Positions 11,083 to 24,160 of a stretch of DNA of 64,000 nt are shown in pieces. Source of the stretch: Breviolum minutum Mf 1.05b.01. Lineage: Eukaryota; Sar; Dinophyceae; Suessiales; Symbiodiniaceae. Each line of letters begins with the position of its first letter. The first letter of the stretch is position 1. The notes beneath the pieces were generated by a model, which was not told the DNA's origin, ran no database searches, and was given only the letters and a program-made list of their open reading frames with translations. The stretch spans positions 149,921-213,920 of the forward strand of contig DF239216.1 of NCBI GenBank assembly GCA_000507305.1, in the 5' to 3' direction. The translations under genes were made by a program, and so were the position numbers.

Positions 11083-13300
11083 GCAAGAAGAAACCACCAG
11101 CCAGGCCTGAACCCAAAAAGGATTTCCGCAACTCAGCAGCATCAAGTCTCCACAGGCTTCGCTGGCTGTTCCGGGTATGAAAGTACAAGCATGGAAAGCG
11201 GGTTGTTGGGTGTGCAGTGTGCTTTGCACGGCCACAGGGTCTTTACATGTCTTTACCATTTTTGAAACCCAAACTTTGAGGGGGTGTTGAGCAACTCACA
11301 AATAGATTCAAACGGATGGGATGTTCTTTGACTTCAAGAGTGAGACACTGCCTAGCAGTGACAAACCCAATCATGAATTCTGCCCGCAAATTCCCAAATT
11401 CCCCCAAGGTTCTCTTGACGCGGACAAAGACGGACTTGTCACTGCAAGAGAATTGAAGAAATGGGAGCCGAAGAATGACTTCGACTCGACCCTTGACCAA
11501 TATCATCCCATATCATCCCTTCATGAAAGGATGGAACAGGATGGCGAGGATGGCTGAATGCCCAACACCAATCAAACCAAAAACTATTGAAAGGCACCAG
11601 AAAAAACCTCCGAATTTGTAGGAATACTTAGTAGCTCCCTTAGATGGAACAGCAAGTTGATGTTGGTTGAAGGCTGCTAGCTTGATGCTGATTGCAAAGC
11701 GTTGTAAGGACGAATCAGGATCCTTTCAATGGTGGAAATCACTTGTGATGGATGATGTATTCATATTCAGTATATGTTGGTATGATGTCGGGTGTATATA
11801 GATAGATATGTTTAATGGGTATGAGAACCAGTGATGAAAGACTCTCCACGATTTTGCATCCTTGTGGGTTTCAATCCAGATAGTGTTTGATGCTGCCCGC
11901 AGCAGCATGTTTGTTCCAAGTGTTGCTGATCATGCTAATAAAAGCAGCAGTACTGTGACGATACATGTTACATGTGATGAATATTTGCCCGTGATAATGG
12001 TGCCGATCACCAATATCGTATGTAAATCTAATTTATTATAAACTTCCAGCTCCAGCGACCAAGGATGGAGAAGAACGGTGACGGTGAGATCACAATGCAA
12101 GAGTTCCAAAAATTCAATCCTCAACATGCGAAGGTCATCAAGGAGAAGAGCTCAGCAGGCGATAGTGCGTTAAGATCAAGTTGATGATAGCTGTCGCAAC
12201 ATTGTACTTTCAAATTGGTGAAGCATGGTATCCTATACTGCCATGTGCTACCCCCCAAATTCCATCCCACTGATCCATTGCGCAAGGAAAATCAAAAAAT
12301 GCAGATCTATCTGCTATAGAATTATATAATTGCAGAAAGATGCTTTCACCACGTTCCACACAGAAAGATGCTATATAATTGCAGAAAGATGTGACCGGCC
12401 AGCCCAGATGTTGTTGCAACTGTGAAGCCTTAATGAAGCTTCCACCAGCTTCCACCTTTGGTAGGCTCATTCATTGCGCTGGCGAAGCGGAATACCTTTG
12501 ACTTGTCTTCAACTTAAATTTCTGCTTGTGCCCGGACTTCTTTTCTTCTCAGATGTCAGGTGCTGCTTCAAATGCAAGCCTCAATCATTCTCATCTAATG
12601 CTACCAAGGTTGGATATCAACCATGACAACAAGATCAGCCCTGAGGAGCTCAATTCCTGGAAAGATGCGGATACCTTCAGCCAGTTGGATACGACACCCT
12701 GCAAGTAGAAATGAATAGCAGTTGTTGTGAATGTTTGATCTCGCACATGACTGAGAAGTACTGTAGATGAGGTGTGATACATGAACTTAGGAGCAACTGG
12801 GTCCTGAGCTAATGATAGCTAATGTAAACTTAAACTTTGACTCTTGAAATGCATCGATTGAATCTATTCGGTTGATACTTGCAATCTGACCAATCAGCAA
12901 GTCAAGCTAGTCCTGATAGATATGGCGCAAAAAATGGGTCATGAGTCATCAGTTCGATCCCTTTTCTTGCAATGGCTGCGAAGGCGATTGGAGCTTGAGA
13001 AATTGAGGGGCTAACGGCTAACAGTTGGAGAATACATGATAAGACATTGAAAAAAGATAACACCCGCGAAATCAGTGATGAATTTATTTGATGCGTTGGT
13101 ATTGATTGTTTGTTTATGTTCTTTTAAATCTTTGAGGGATCTTGGATTGTCAAGGAATCACGATGGAAAGCTGTCCGCAGCGGAGCTTCGTAGTTGGAGA
13201 GGCTTCAAGGGTAGCGAGATCTTGCGAGAATTTCCAAAAGCTCTACAAAGACTCTGTGTTTTCTTTGCTGAAACAAGTTTCAAAAGATGCTGATGAAACT
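11083..13300 (+). CDS. EF-hand/Ala-repeat protein, C-terminal exons: basic linker and EF-hands 5-8
   Basis: Exon 11083-11174 gives a basic linker (GKKKPPARPEPKKDFRNS). Four short exons follow, each with one EF-hand loop: about 11410-11510 (DADKDGLVTARE), 12062-12160 (MEKNGDGEITMQEF), 12609-12709 (DINHDNKISPEE) and 13140-13250 (SRNHDGKLSAAE). Each starts after an AAG or CAG acceptor. The exon at 12609 can run to a TAG at 12707-12709, so that point or the last exon marks the C-terminus. In loops two and four the first ligand position is Glu or Ser rather than Asp, so calcium affinity may differ. The protein thus has EF-hand clusters at both ends of the alanine-rich array. Confidence 0.65.
12310..12392 (+). 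repeat. Short direct duplication in an intron
   Basis: The string ATATAATTGCAGAAAGATG occurs twice about 49 bases apart, in the intron before the 12609 EF-hand exon. Both copies contain TTGCAG, so the duplication also copied a potential splice acceptor. Confidence 0.6.
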
Positions 13301-13882
13301 CCGAGTTGCCTTAAAAGGGTTGTGTTTGTCTCCCAAACAATTTTGATTCTGCTCCACATTTGCAACTGTCTTAGTGTCTTTTTGCGTATCTCTTTCTCTC
13401 TCTCTCTCTCTCATTCATGCAATCTCCGGCTTGACTTTCACCTGTTTGGGGTCGATGCTGCCTTAAACTTGTCAATTAAATGGACCCTTATTGGTGTGGT
13501 ATCATCGTGCATAAATCTTGTATCATTTTGCTGGGAAGTATTTCAGCCATTACCTGTTGCGATTGCTATCATTTCTTGCAGGTGTTTCAGCCCTGGTATT
13601 TGGGTGCCTTGGCATGACACGAATCGTTCGTGTTTCGCGAAGGGTGTCGTAGGTTTGTAGGCCATTAAGGCATTCTCGGCTGCAACTTCTTCACGCCCAG
13701 GCAATCTGGTCTTGCTACCACTGAAGTGTGATAGAGCCGAGCCCTACCAAGACACTGGCCGATTGAACCCCAGTTTCACCACGCATGGCGTGCGGACATC
13801 GCAGCAGTGTACAAAGTATTGGTCCAGTATGCAGGGTGTGGGAAGGTATGAGGTGCGACGATGATGTCCATCAAAACTATGA

Positions 13883-14201
<319 letters not shown>

Positions 14202-14339
14202 ATGATGGTGACGAAGATGAAGATGATTAAGATGGTAAAGTCAAATCTGATGTCGAACCTGACGATGACTGCTTCCATGTGTTTTTCTCGATTATTCGGA
14301 ACACCTCACCCAGGAGGATGTGTGGTGACACTCTTGTAG

Positions 14340-15027
14340 TGACATGTGCACTGGCAAGGTGTCCAATTTCAATGTAGTAACACAGTATCAATGTGGGGTT
14401 TTTGGGCAGCTGTAGCGGCTTCGGGTTTAAACAGCTGATAGACAGACAGCCGGATCCGAGAAAATTCGTGCTTTTTCCGCCCGAAGCTCAGGGGGGAAAG
14501 TGGGCGCTCATCATGGGCCATCAGGTCATAACGCGACATCATGGTTTCAAGTCCCGGGCATTTTGTGGGTGAGTTTCAAATTCTGAGAGCCATCTTCCAT
14601 ATAAGAGAAAATAGAGAACCCCATGCTAAAGCATGGAATAGTATTAGGCAGGTAATTGTCAGATCGTTGCATTTCTATGCATGTTAGCTGATTGGTTTGA
14701 CAGGTGAAAACCTATGGAAGAAGTGGAGGTCAGCAGATTTGCCTGGCTTTTGGCGATCACATGTGATTGATACCAAGGTTGACCTCCTAGGACACCAATA
14801 ATATTAATACCATAGGCCCGCATGCCAGCACAAGACTTGATGAAACTTCCGAGTATGTAGGACTGGCGCATGTTGTGCTGATGTTGTTGTTCAGAGCTCC
14901 ACAAATCCAACCGCACCATGATTTCAACGCTTCATCTTCTCTGGATTTTTGCTCAAAGGCCCGAAGGTGGTTCTGAAACAAGGTGAAGTGACCCTGCAAA
15001 TTGCACTGAACCCAAACTCACCCAGCG
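14340..15027 (+). other. Intergenic stretch between the EF-hand gene and IFT25
   Basis: No exon or RNA gene recognised. It presumably includes the 5' flank of the IFT25 gene; no promoter motif can be named. Confidence 0.5.
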
Positions 15028-16326
15028 ATGCCAGATCTGGTGGCCAAGAAGGTGGGCGGCAAGGTAGTGATGGTCTCATCCCTGGATGAACAACACCCAG
15101 GTGACAACATGATCGATGGCAGGGAAGACAGCTATTGGATATCTACTGGTCTCTATCCCCAGGAGATCTTGTTGCAGCTCGGTCAGCGGGCTGCTGTGTC
15201 CAGTGTGAAGATATCCACCACCAATGTCAGAGGCATTAGAACCTCGGCCTTTTTTTCGAATTTATACACGAATCGACCAAAGCAATTTACACTTTGAGAT
15301 GGGTACGGTTTTTGGACCACAAAGTTACATAAAGTCACCAAGATTTGTTTTTTAGAATATTGCTCAAACAACACACAGGTTGCGGTTAAGGCTTCAAAAT
15401 GTCATCGTGCTTTGCATGTGAATCTTCTCTTAAAATCCCTTAGGGCTTTTGCCTTTCTTTGTGGGGACCTAAGGAATAGAAGGTTGTGCTGAGGAAGACC
15501 CTGTGAACTTCCAGACGTTGGCAGAAGATGAGTTGGAAGAGGTACCTGGCAGGATGCAGGTGAGGGACATTCCATGCCCTACAGGCGAAATGGCATATAT
15601 CAAGATCATGATCCTCTCAGGCTACCATGACTTTTGCACAGTCCACCGGGTGATTGTCGAGTGAGTGCGGCATTTTGCCGTATCAACTCATAGATGTATC
15701 GCGCAACACCTTTGACACGAAGCGGCTCAACTTTGCTGGAATTCATTGCTCAACAAGTGAAAGCTGAGCAGAAAAAAAGCTCTTTGCATACCTTTGCTTT
15801 TGTGTCAATTTCAGAAATTACATGGAAAATCACCGATGGCGATTCTACCACCTTAAGAATCCTGTTTGTGTTTGTCATGTTGGCTTTAGTTCAGACAGGT
15901 AGACCAGCCGGGGACCAGGAGGGCATATCAGGCAGGATGGGTTGCCTTTGTTTGGTCAGTTTTGTTGACAGATTATGTTTTATTTCCGATTTACCCCTTG
16001 CTGTATGCCATGTCCAAGCACATGGCCAGGCATCATGAATCATTTGAATGACTTGTAGTCCTCTAGAAGTTATTTTTTTACATTCAGTAATTTTGAATGA
16101 AGCACTGCTCCAACCCCAAGTTTTCGCATCTTTTCGCAGGTTTCCACGAGTGGCGATTGAGATTCTTCAAATCTGGTTGCACCTGGTTGACATTTATTTG
16201 AAGCAATTTTTGCAGGAAGACTTTGATGGCTGTGCTTTCAGTCATTGTCATGCCTCAGTTTGCTTGTTTTGATTGGAGAATTTCATGGTGTTGGCATTTT
16301 TTCATCCTATGATCCTTAGGCATTGA
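15028..16326 (+). CDS. IFT25: Intraflagellar transport protein 25 (HSPB11-like), complete, three exons
   Basis: IFT25 pairs with IFT27 in the IFT-B train that moves cargo in the flagellum. Exon 1 (15028-15238) encodes MPDLVAKKVGGKVVMVSSLD and then EQHPGDNMIDGREDSYW and ISTGLYPQEILLQL, matching the discoidin-like (F5/8C) jelly-roll fold of the family (a D-E-x-H-P, I-D-G, W-x-T-T-G pattern). Exon 2 (15474-15660) carries EDPVNFQTLAEDELEE and YIKIMILSGYHDFCTVHRVI. Exon 3 contributes only the last codons, H and stop (16320-16326). The joined product is 134 residues, close to the family's usual length of about 140. The first intron fits best with a GA donor at 15239 and acceptor AAG at 15471-15473; the second is GT-AG. 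Start chosen because length and register match relatives. Confidence 0.82.
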
Positions 16327-16399
16327 GCGACTCAGCGTTGAAGCCGTCACTAGGAATTTCAAAGATGTCACGGCTCGTCATGCTCCACGCTGAGAGTAG

Positions 16400-18500
16400 A
16401 ACAGTGTCAAACTCTTTGGCAACTTGCATGTAGATGGAGAGATGAAGGCTCTCGAATGCTGGTTGCCGCCCAAAGGCAAAGGCCAAGGGGGTAGGCCACA
16501 GCCAAAACTGCCATGTCTCTTTGAGTCACCTACCGTGTGTTTTGACGAGCGTCGAGCTTCACAGCTTCACAGACGAAGCTGCCATGGGCCGAGAAAAGAG
16601 GGCGAGATATTCACGAATAGATCTAGAGAGCCCTAATTTTGCAGGCCTTTTGCAAGGTTCTTGGCGACCTTTGTGTGCTACACTTGTCAAAGCTGATCAG
16701 TTGTAGAAAGTTCCAGTTTTCTGATTCACCATCCCCCACTGCAACATTCTTGAGATGGCTGAAAGTCACTAGAGTGGATTCCCATCGAACATTCCAACGG
16801 ACCTGAAGCATTTGAATCAAGCATCACTGGAAATGGACCTATCAACATATTGTCAACCGGTGTCAAGAAAGATCAAAAAGGATATGGATGATATCCCAAC
16901 TTAGCAAAAATGAAGTAGTGTTGGACACATTGTTGGAATGAATCCGAAGCTATTTGCACTCTTGTTGAGCTGACGATAGCTGACGATCATAGACATCACA
17001 TTGGCCCATTGATCGGTGACATCTCCAAAAGTGCTACTTCCCCGGGCCATGAAGCCAATGCTGCAGCATGCGCCGAATCGATTCAGAGGAGTCCTCCGAT
17101 GGCACTGATTCAGTTTTGGCCTCAGTCGCAGAAAGTTGCAGAAGCACATGGTTTAAACGTGAGCCTGCAAAGGCCCAAGTTGTTATGAATATGGAGTATT
17201 GATGGTTATTCTGGGTTGCTGTATTTCGAATTATTTGGATGGTTTCCGTCACTACGATCATAGAGTTCTTGCGGTGGTGATGATTGGTGATGCAACGTGG
17301 TATCACATGGTGTGATTGTGACAGTATGTGACCGTATACAGGTATGGCCAAGTGGCTGTTTGGATGATTTTGTCGGAAACGGCCAGCACCGTTGTAGGAC
17401 ACCTCCACGCATTTGCCGACATGTCGCTGCAGGTGGCCAGCGATCAGCAGAGTTCCGACAGCAGCGCCAGGGTGGAGCGAGCCGTTGCTCAGGCATCGTC
17501 CATCACTTTGCACGACATTCGCACTGTATTTTGCAAATGACGGATCTGACAGGACTCTCCTTCTTCTTCAACCAGTGAAGCTGTCTCGCAGGCCATAAAC
17601 GGGTTTAACGCCAACCATTTCCAGTTTCAATTTTTGGCATAGGACAGATTGGACAATGGTACCCGATGGTACCCTACTATTAGCCCCAGCATGCCAGAGC
17701 ACTTGGGTCGGCACACCTCGTGAAAGCAAAAATGGACGATTTGGACATGTCAAGCTCCTTTTCGTGAATGCAAATTTGGTCGATGCTTGATTTGCTTGAT
17801 GCTTGGGATTTGTCCATTCCTGTTGCCGTGCTACAGGGTGTTCGTTTTTTACAAGTCACCAACATGGGACGATGCGTAAATGAACATCTGCTGGATACTG
17901 TGCATAAATACATGGGTACAGGATTTTAGAATGATATGCTCTTGTGACAGGCAGAAGCGAAGCCACAGACCTATCAGGCCTTCACGTGTCACAAGTGCCA
18001 CATGAGAATATCAGTTTGCTTCAACTCTTTGTTCTGGAGTGTGAGATTTGATGGTGGAGATTGATTAATTGATTTTGTGTGCCATGCCCAAGATTGATCT
18101 TTTGATCTACATCATTCAAACGCGAGAGACCAATTTCAATCTTTTCCGAACCAGTGGTCATGGACGATCGTCGGAACATGTCGGAACCCTTGGGACCCGT
18201 AATTCCTTTGCTAGGCAGCAAGTCCGACCACAAGCCCAGCGACAAAGCTTGAAGTTGTGGATGGCAGCGAGAAAGGCAAGGGGATCGTATCACTTGCCAT
18301 TTGACAAGAGATTTTTCATCATCTTGTTTCTGAGATCATTCCAATCATTTCCACAATTTCCCAGTGTTTCAGCAATTACTTTCCTCATTCGTTGCGCAGT
18401 CTGTCAAGTCAGAACTGAATGCATTTCAGGTCAAGTTACTGCATCCCCCTCGGTTCAGGAGGCAGAAAATGTGTCACGCAACTCCAAAATCGTCGGTGAA
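16400..18500 (+). CDS. Scattered exons of an unidentified protein
   Basis: The best supported exon is about 17342-17520, open for some 60 codons (VWMILSETASTVVGHLHAF, then SLQVASDQQSSDSSARVERA), rich in Ser and Ala and probably helical. Another candidate lies at 17085-17150 (SEESSDGTDSVLASVAES). They may form the 5' part of the charged gene that follows. Nothing here matches a family I can name, and 17580-18430 holds no convincing coding stretch. Confidence 0.35.
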
Positions 18501-18859
18501 TGGCCGGTTCCGACATCCAACATCATCCAACCTGTGAGTTTCATGGATTTTCAACAGAACAACGACGGAGCGTGTTCAGAATACGACATTTTGCAGTCCA
18601 CATCGATAACGTGGTAGTGCCTTTTGGTGCAGTTGTAGGTGATTGCGTTGCACGAGCACGAAGCTGCCGAAAGCTTGCTGCTTAGATGTGCCGTGTGTAT
18701 TTTTGTGTTCTTTGCCATTCTTCGCCTGTGCGACTTGCAGTCTCTGCCTTCACCTTTCATTTTGTTGCATTTTGCCGAGGGCGCAAATCCAAAGAGCAGG
18801 AGGAGGCCGGGAAAGTTGGGGTTCACGAGCTAACCTTTGTTAAAGAGGCTTTGATCTTA

Positions 18860-21683
18860 CACGCGGCAGGAGCGTCTTCGAGAGCAGCAGGAAGCAAGAC
18901 AACGGCAGGAAGAGGTACAACAAATTTTTGTCCTGCAGTCTTGGATATTCCAATGAAGATCCAATGAAGTGAAGTTCCTTTTAGTTGTGACAGGAGCGGC
19001 AGGAAAGGCAACTTGGCAAGAAACACAGACATTTGGAAGGAAGTGTTTCCCACCACCTTGTCAGCGGATCTTAATATACGTACGTATGATCCCCCAGCAG
19101 AATGCTATCGGGTCTCAACCAGTTCGGTTTTGGGCAAGTTCTGTTCCGGGATGGGCACGGCCCTGGTAAAATGCTAATGGTCAAAATAGTGTTTCGTTTT
19201 CCTTTGTGATCGTGTCCAGCCGGGTTGAGTACTCGTCCCTGTTCCCGCAACGAGTTGCCAAGTTCTATGGTGTGAGGCAACAGCAAGAAGCACATCGTGC
19301 AGAAGAGGCATTGGGTGTTTGGCGAAAAGATGCATGGATAGTATGTTTTGTGCTGGTCAGATCTGATCAGTTGCTACGTTACTAGGGAACAAACATTTGA
19401 TTGCATTCGGGGCAGGAGCGGCGCCAGAAAGAAGAAGAGGAGCGGCTGGCTGCTGAGGCAGACTTTGAAAAGAAAACAGTATTGCATGTTTTAACATAAA
19501 CAAAGTATAAACAACATTCTCAAATCTCAAGCTGTTTTTTGATATGTCTGATGCTGAATGGTTTCCCAGTAGCGCGACGCTGTTTATTTCCTTTTTTCCA
19601 CATTGACATGATGTTTGGCCGTCTCCGCATGCTCTGCTTCAGGCAGAGCGCCGCCGGAAAGAGGAAGAAGAGAAAGCGGCGGCACAGGACGAGACCAAAC
19701 AGCACACAGTAAGCTCCAGAATTCCATTTATTTCATGGTGTTGCAGCTAAATGGATGGTTTGACTACATAATATTTGGCTCAAGATCTTCTTGTTGGTAG
19801 GGACAGACAGAGAGTCCTTTGAGCCGACAGACATGGCCGACATGGATGGCAACCAACCGATGTACGTGTCACCTGACTTGACCTCCTGCGAAAATTTTCA
19901 GGCGGAGTCTGAAGCTTTGTCACAGCTTCCTTTGCCAAGATTCGCATGTTCAGGTGGCTCGAAGGATGTGAGACCCGATCCGAACTCGCAATCAAGTCAG
20001 CACCCTTCAGTTTTGCGGCAAGAGCTGTTGAAGCTGGAACAGCAGCAAATTTTATGGATGAAGTTGCAACTAAGACAAAAGCTGGCTCAGCGGGTACAAG
20101 AATTACAAGGGCAACTGCTGTCACAGCAGGGTGTTGGGCATGACAATAGTGGCTATCCAATGGCTTCATCACCATACCTGGAGTCTCCAGTTCAAGCATC
20201 AATGGGATCATGGTCCGAGATCCAGATGGAGAACGAGACCTGGAGCAAACCCAAGGTGAAGGCATCCAAAGCGGCAAAAACACCCAAGCCCAAGGTAAGG
20301 GGCGCACAGGCTGAGGATACACAAAACCAGTTACCAAAGGCCAACCTCAACAAGACCGATGACAAGAACACGGGCGGGTCGACCGCAGGTATGGTTTTCC
20401 CAAGTTTTTGAAGGGTCCGTTGCAAAGAGGCCAAGCATTTTTTATAGGTAAGCTTACGAACCACCACTTAATACTAGTACGGCTTTATCATCATCCAAAA
20501 GGAAGCACCAATTTGTGGTTGACTTCCGGGGTGTATGAATTGTGTGTGCATAGGGTATAGTTAGAGTTGGGAGTTACCTACCCTAAGGTCCTCGGCCATG
20601 GTTTGGAGTTTGGACCAAATGGAAGGTGACCGTTCTTTCAAATGACTAAACGGACCACTGCGGAGGAACTCAAAAAAAAAAACACTATTGCAGTAAGTTG
20701 ATTTCAAAGCAAAATCCTGAATTATGAATGCAAATGATTGATGAATTTTGCGGACCAAGTAGTGACCCAGAAATCAAGTCTGTTCTCCAAATCAATCCAA
20801 AGGATGTGCAAGTATCATCAAGTATCACGGCAGATATCAGGCATCACTATTTTGATATGTAACAATCGCGTTTTGAAACGTGACTGCCCATCAGCGATGC
20901 AGTGATTGCACAAAGGAAAAGGAGAGAAAAGCCTTGGAGGAAGCCGAGAGGAGCAACAACATCCCTGTTGTGTTTGCCAAGGATATCCAAAGATCAAAAG
21001 TTTCGTTTCACAGGAAACTTTCGATATCTTTCGATTAACTTGTTTGTCAAAGCGGATGGCACGGCACAATTATCTATAATTGCGGGGGTGCCCAAGAAAG
21101 TGAGAAGTTGGAACTAAAACGGATTCCCTCATCAGACCGCCAGGGATCTATTCATCTGGGCTTGAACATCTTCCCACTTGGGAGTCAGTATTTTCTGATC
21201 TAATCTGGTCAAACCCAGCAGGATTCGACGCGAGGAAAAGGAGCGGCAGCGTCGTGGTGCCCCGAGTCATGTTGAAGGTGGGGGTTGCAGAGTCGGGTGG
21301 CCATGATGGCATTGAGGCATCGAAGCAGCTTTCTGGGACTCATTGTCTGGAAGCTCAAATTATCCGAAACAGATGGTGCCACTGACATCAAGTGACAACA
21401 TACAGAAAATCTGCCAAAAAAAAAAGCAAAAGCAATGCAAAAAATGGTTTGAACATGTTTGAAGGATTCTTGAGAGCAGTGGATGATTTTTTCATTCATT
21501 TCTGATGGTTTTTTCCCAGATGTTTCCAGGAGTATGGAGGAAAAAGATTCCCTGAAGACCATGATGCAGGGAGTGGTGCTGTTCCGGGATCAGCTCCAAC
21601 GGATTCGTGCCGAAGAATCCGAGCTGCATTCCTATCTTCAGAATAAGGCCACGGGCGTTTCAAAGTGCATCCATTGCCCATAG
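18860..21683 (+). CDS. Unidentified protein with repeated short Glu/Arg/Gln-rich (coiled-coil) exons
   Basis: Short exons encode similar charged helices: about 18862-18914 (RQERLREQQEARQRQEE), 19210-19340 (RVAKFYGVRQQQEAHRAEEA), 19413-19478 (QERRQKEEEERLAAEADF) and 19643-19709 (QAERRRKEEEEKAAAQDE). A larger exon at about 19802-20388 follows, with SVLRQELLKLEQQQILWMKL and a Lys/Ala-rich end. Further pieces occur at about 20890-21040 (CTKEKERKALEEAERSNNIP), 21223-21276 (IRREEKERQRRGAPSHVE) and 21525-21683 (MEEKDSLKTMMQGVVLFRDQ ... to TAG). The pattern suggests a coiled-coil protein grown by exon duplication. It could instead be the N-terminal part of the channel gene that begins downstream. Confidence 0.55.
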
Positions 21684-22106
21684 AAATGATGTCAGAGGGT
21701 TTGCAAAACTGGTGTTATGACCAGTTAAAAGTTGACATTTCTTGATATATTTGCCATTTGTGACAGTTTTTTTCTTTTGACTTTCTGATCCAAACGTATG
21801 CCCTTTTCACTCATGGATCTTTGGCTCAAGAGCTGCTAGCTGCTTGGGGAAGAAGAGGCCAGTGAGGGTCTTGCAACTGGCACTTTGCATGGAGTTTTGT
21901 TGCACAAAAAGTTGATCCAATTATCATCAACTATCCACCTTGCGATATCATTTTCGTATATTTTCATCACCTTTCGGTTTGGCCTCAGTTTGATTGATCT
22001 TAATGAGTTAAGGCCTTGGTTAAACCCATTTTTTTTCATCAAAAAAACGAGGCCTTGAAGGGCCTTGGCGTGGGATGAAGCTCGAGGCAGCCCCCCAATT
22101 TTTTCC

Positions 22107-24160
22107 CATGGATTTCAGTGTCGGTAGGGAGCCTCGATGCCCAGGAACCTTTGCTCCCAAAGCCTCGAAAAGGTGTCCGATCAAAGATCCATGACATCCT
22201 TGAGGGGAAGGCCAGGTTTTATTTTTTTATCTATTACAAAATGGCATTGCATATCATAGCAGTTGCAGAAAGGGGGGTTGGAAGATGGATTTTTTTTTAC
22301 GGAAAGTTAGAAGGTGCATGAAGGTGCTATGTTGTTAGTGTCAGGAAGGGCAGACGGTTCTTCACGGAGTGTTTGGATAATGAAAGATGTTTAGGATTTG
22401 CAGCCACCTGTGCGCCTGCTGGGTTCTTGTTGTTCTTGTGATGCTCAGGGGCCCTATGGCTTTGCCTACAGCTTCTTCCTCACCGTCGTAATCTTGGTGA
22501 ACGTTGCTACCTTTGTCCTGTCCACAGAGCAGGGGATGGACAAGTACCGGGGCGTGCCAGATGCCCAGCACCCTGCGTCGTATCGAGTTTAACATCAAGA
22601 TGGCAACTTTGTGTCAAGTTGAGGTTTGACAAAGTGGAAACAGCAACGGTTTGCATCTTCACCTTTGAATATGTCAGTGCCGCAGAATAAAACTCCAGCG
22701 ACTGCTTCCCGGTTTTTAGCCTGTTTGCCAGCGGCTTGTCACTAATTACTGTCAGAGGTCCTGCGGTTCAGCACGCGTGGAGGAACATGTCTGAGCCGCA
22801 TTAGATGGATGGCAATGCCCTCAAGCAAAAGCATTGTAGTGCCACATGTCGCATTTTTGATTGGATGTCACCGCGCAACAACATGACGGAATCCGTTGCA
22901 CTCGCAACTTAGTTCACCAACTTCTTCTCAATTATCGATTTGACATCGATCTTGCCATTCTATGCTCCAGCCTCAATGAGAAACGGCTTCAGGTGATAAC
23001 AAGGAAGCATGTGCAACGACATTCATGGACCCTTCATGGCTATGTCATGCCTCAACACTCAGGTGGATCTTGCCATTCCTGGCAGGCAAAGTTATTTGGC
23101 CACACAATGGGTGCGAGTTGTGGTCCCCTCAGATTGATGCTTTTGGTGCTAGACATTGCAGCGCATGCAGATGGATCACCAACAGCCTTCTTAGGCACGT
23201 TTACTCCGACTACTTCCGGCACTGCTCCTTGGCATCCAGGTCCAGCTGATTTGATCTGTTTGAATGTGGATTACGATTTGGATCTACACAAGGCCCTATG
23301 ATTTGATTTGGAAGAAAAGCAGCAAACTTCTCATGGCCAGTGGCTTCGCGGGCTTCACCGTTTGGGTGTTTTGGCTGCCTTAAAAGAGGTGTCTCACTTT
23401 TTACCTCGGCCAGTGAGATTTCTAAGGTCATTTGTGCTGCATTGTACTATTGGTTTGAGACTGACAATCCTGACATGATCTACTGCCCGGCTCGGGTCTC
23501 AGATGTCTCCTGTATCTGGCAAATCCTCCTGGTATGACGATTTCTGCCTTTTTTTTGCCTCAGGATGATGAGTTCAAGAAAGATGATGCTTGCTGGAATC
23601 GCTTCCATTCAATTCCGGCTGCCATGTGAGATGCTCAGTGTCATTTGGTCAATTTCATCTTGGACCAGAGTGACCACCAAATGGCTCACACAACCGGACA
23701 GGTACTACTCCGTTTTGAACTTTTTCGGAGAGTTCCCATTGGCAGATCAACACTCCCTGGGTGGTCGCTTTGTTGGTGGCTTCATCCAGGTCCATTTCGT
23801 CCATTTCCATAACTATAAACCACCCTTTCTACCTGGGCTCTATGACTGCAGGTCATGGGGGCGGCAGTCATGGCTATTCCTGCGGGCGCCCTTGGGAACG
23901 CGTTCTCCGAGGTGGTTGAGAAAGAGCTCAACGAGGACTGAAGCAACGTGAAGCCTGCAGAGTCAAGTTTAGTACGGAAATCCTACCCAAAATGGCCTCA
24001 ATGTAATTCAGGTTATGGTTTTATAATGAATTGCCGAGAATCATGCTCCCATATTTGGCTTCACAGGTATGAGATTCCAGGTTTGGCTCCGTTGCAGGAA
24101 CCAGCAGAGGTAGAGGACGATACCGAGGCCCAGACTCAGAAGCCACCCAAGGCGTGACCA
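22107..24160 (+). CDS. Four-domain voltage-gated ion channel, domain I
   Basis: Membrane channel subunit repeat I (S1-S6). Exons in order: pre-S1 (about 22107-22217, PRKGVRSKIHDILEGK); S1 (about 22447-22560, FAYSFFLTVVILVNVATFVL); S2 (about 22622-22675, ETATVCIFTFEY); S3 (about 22912-22970, FTNFFSIIDLTSILPFY); S4 (23195-23239, ARLLRLLPALLLGIQ, Arg every third position); S5 (to 23365, KLLMASGFAGFTVW, then from 23427 VICAALYYWFETDNPDM); pore (to about 23627, RFHSIPAAM, then from 23702 YYSVLNFFGEFPLADQHS); S6 (from about 23851, VMGAAVMAIPAGALGNAF). An acidic linker near 24068-24155 (EPAEVEDDTEAQTQ) leads to domain II. The filter residue is Glu in GEFPL. The pore is neither the K-channel TVGYG nor a standard CaV TxE(D)W. 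Confidence 0.8.

Noticed and set aside
17034..17513. Minus-strand frame of 159 codons
   Set aside because: No motif, and plus-strand exons with splice signals overlap it. All supported genes are on the + strand.
19773..19784. ATTTGGCTCAAG, similar to the spliced leader 3' end
   Set aside because: Only 12 bases match, with no intronless gene or ATG context behind it; chance is likely.
21809..21820. TTTGGCTCAAG, similar to the spliced leader 3' end
   Set aside because: An 11-base match, without further leader sequence or a retroposed coding frame.
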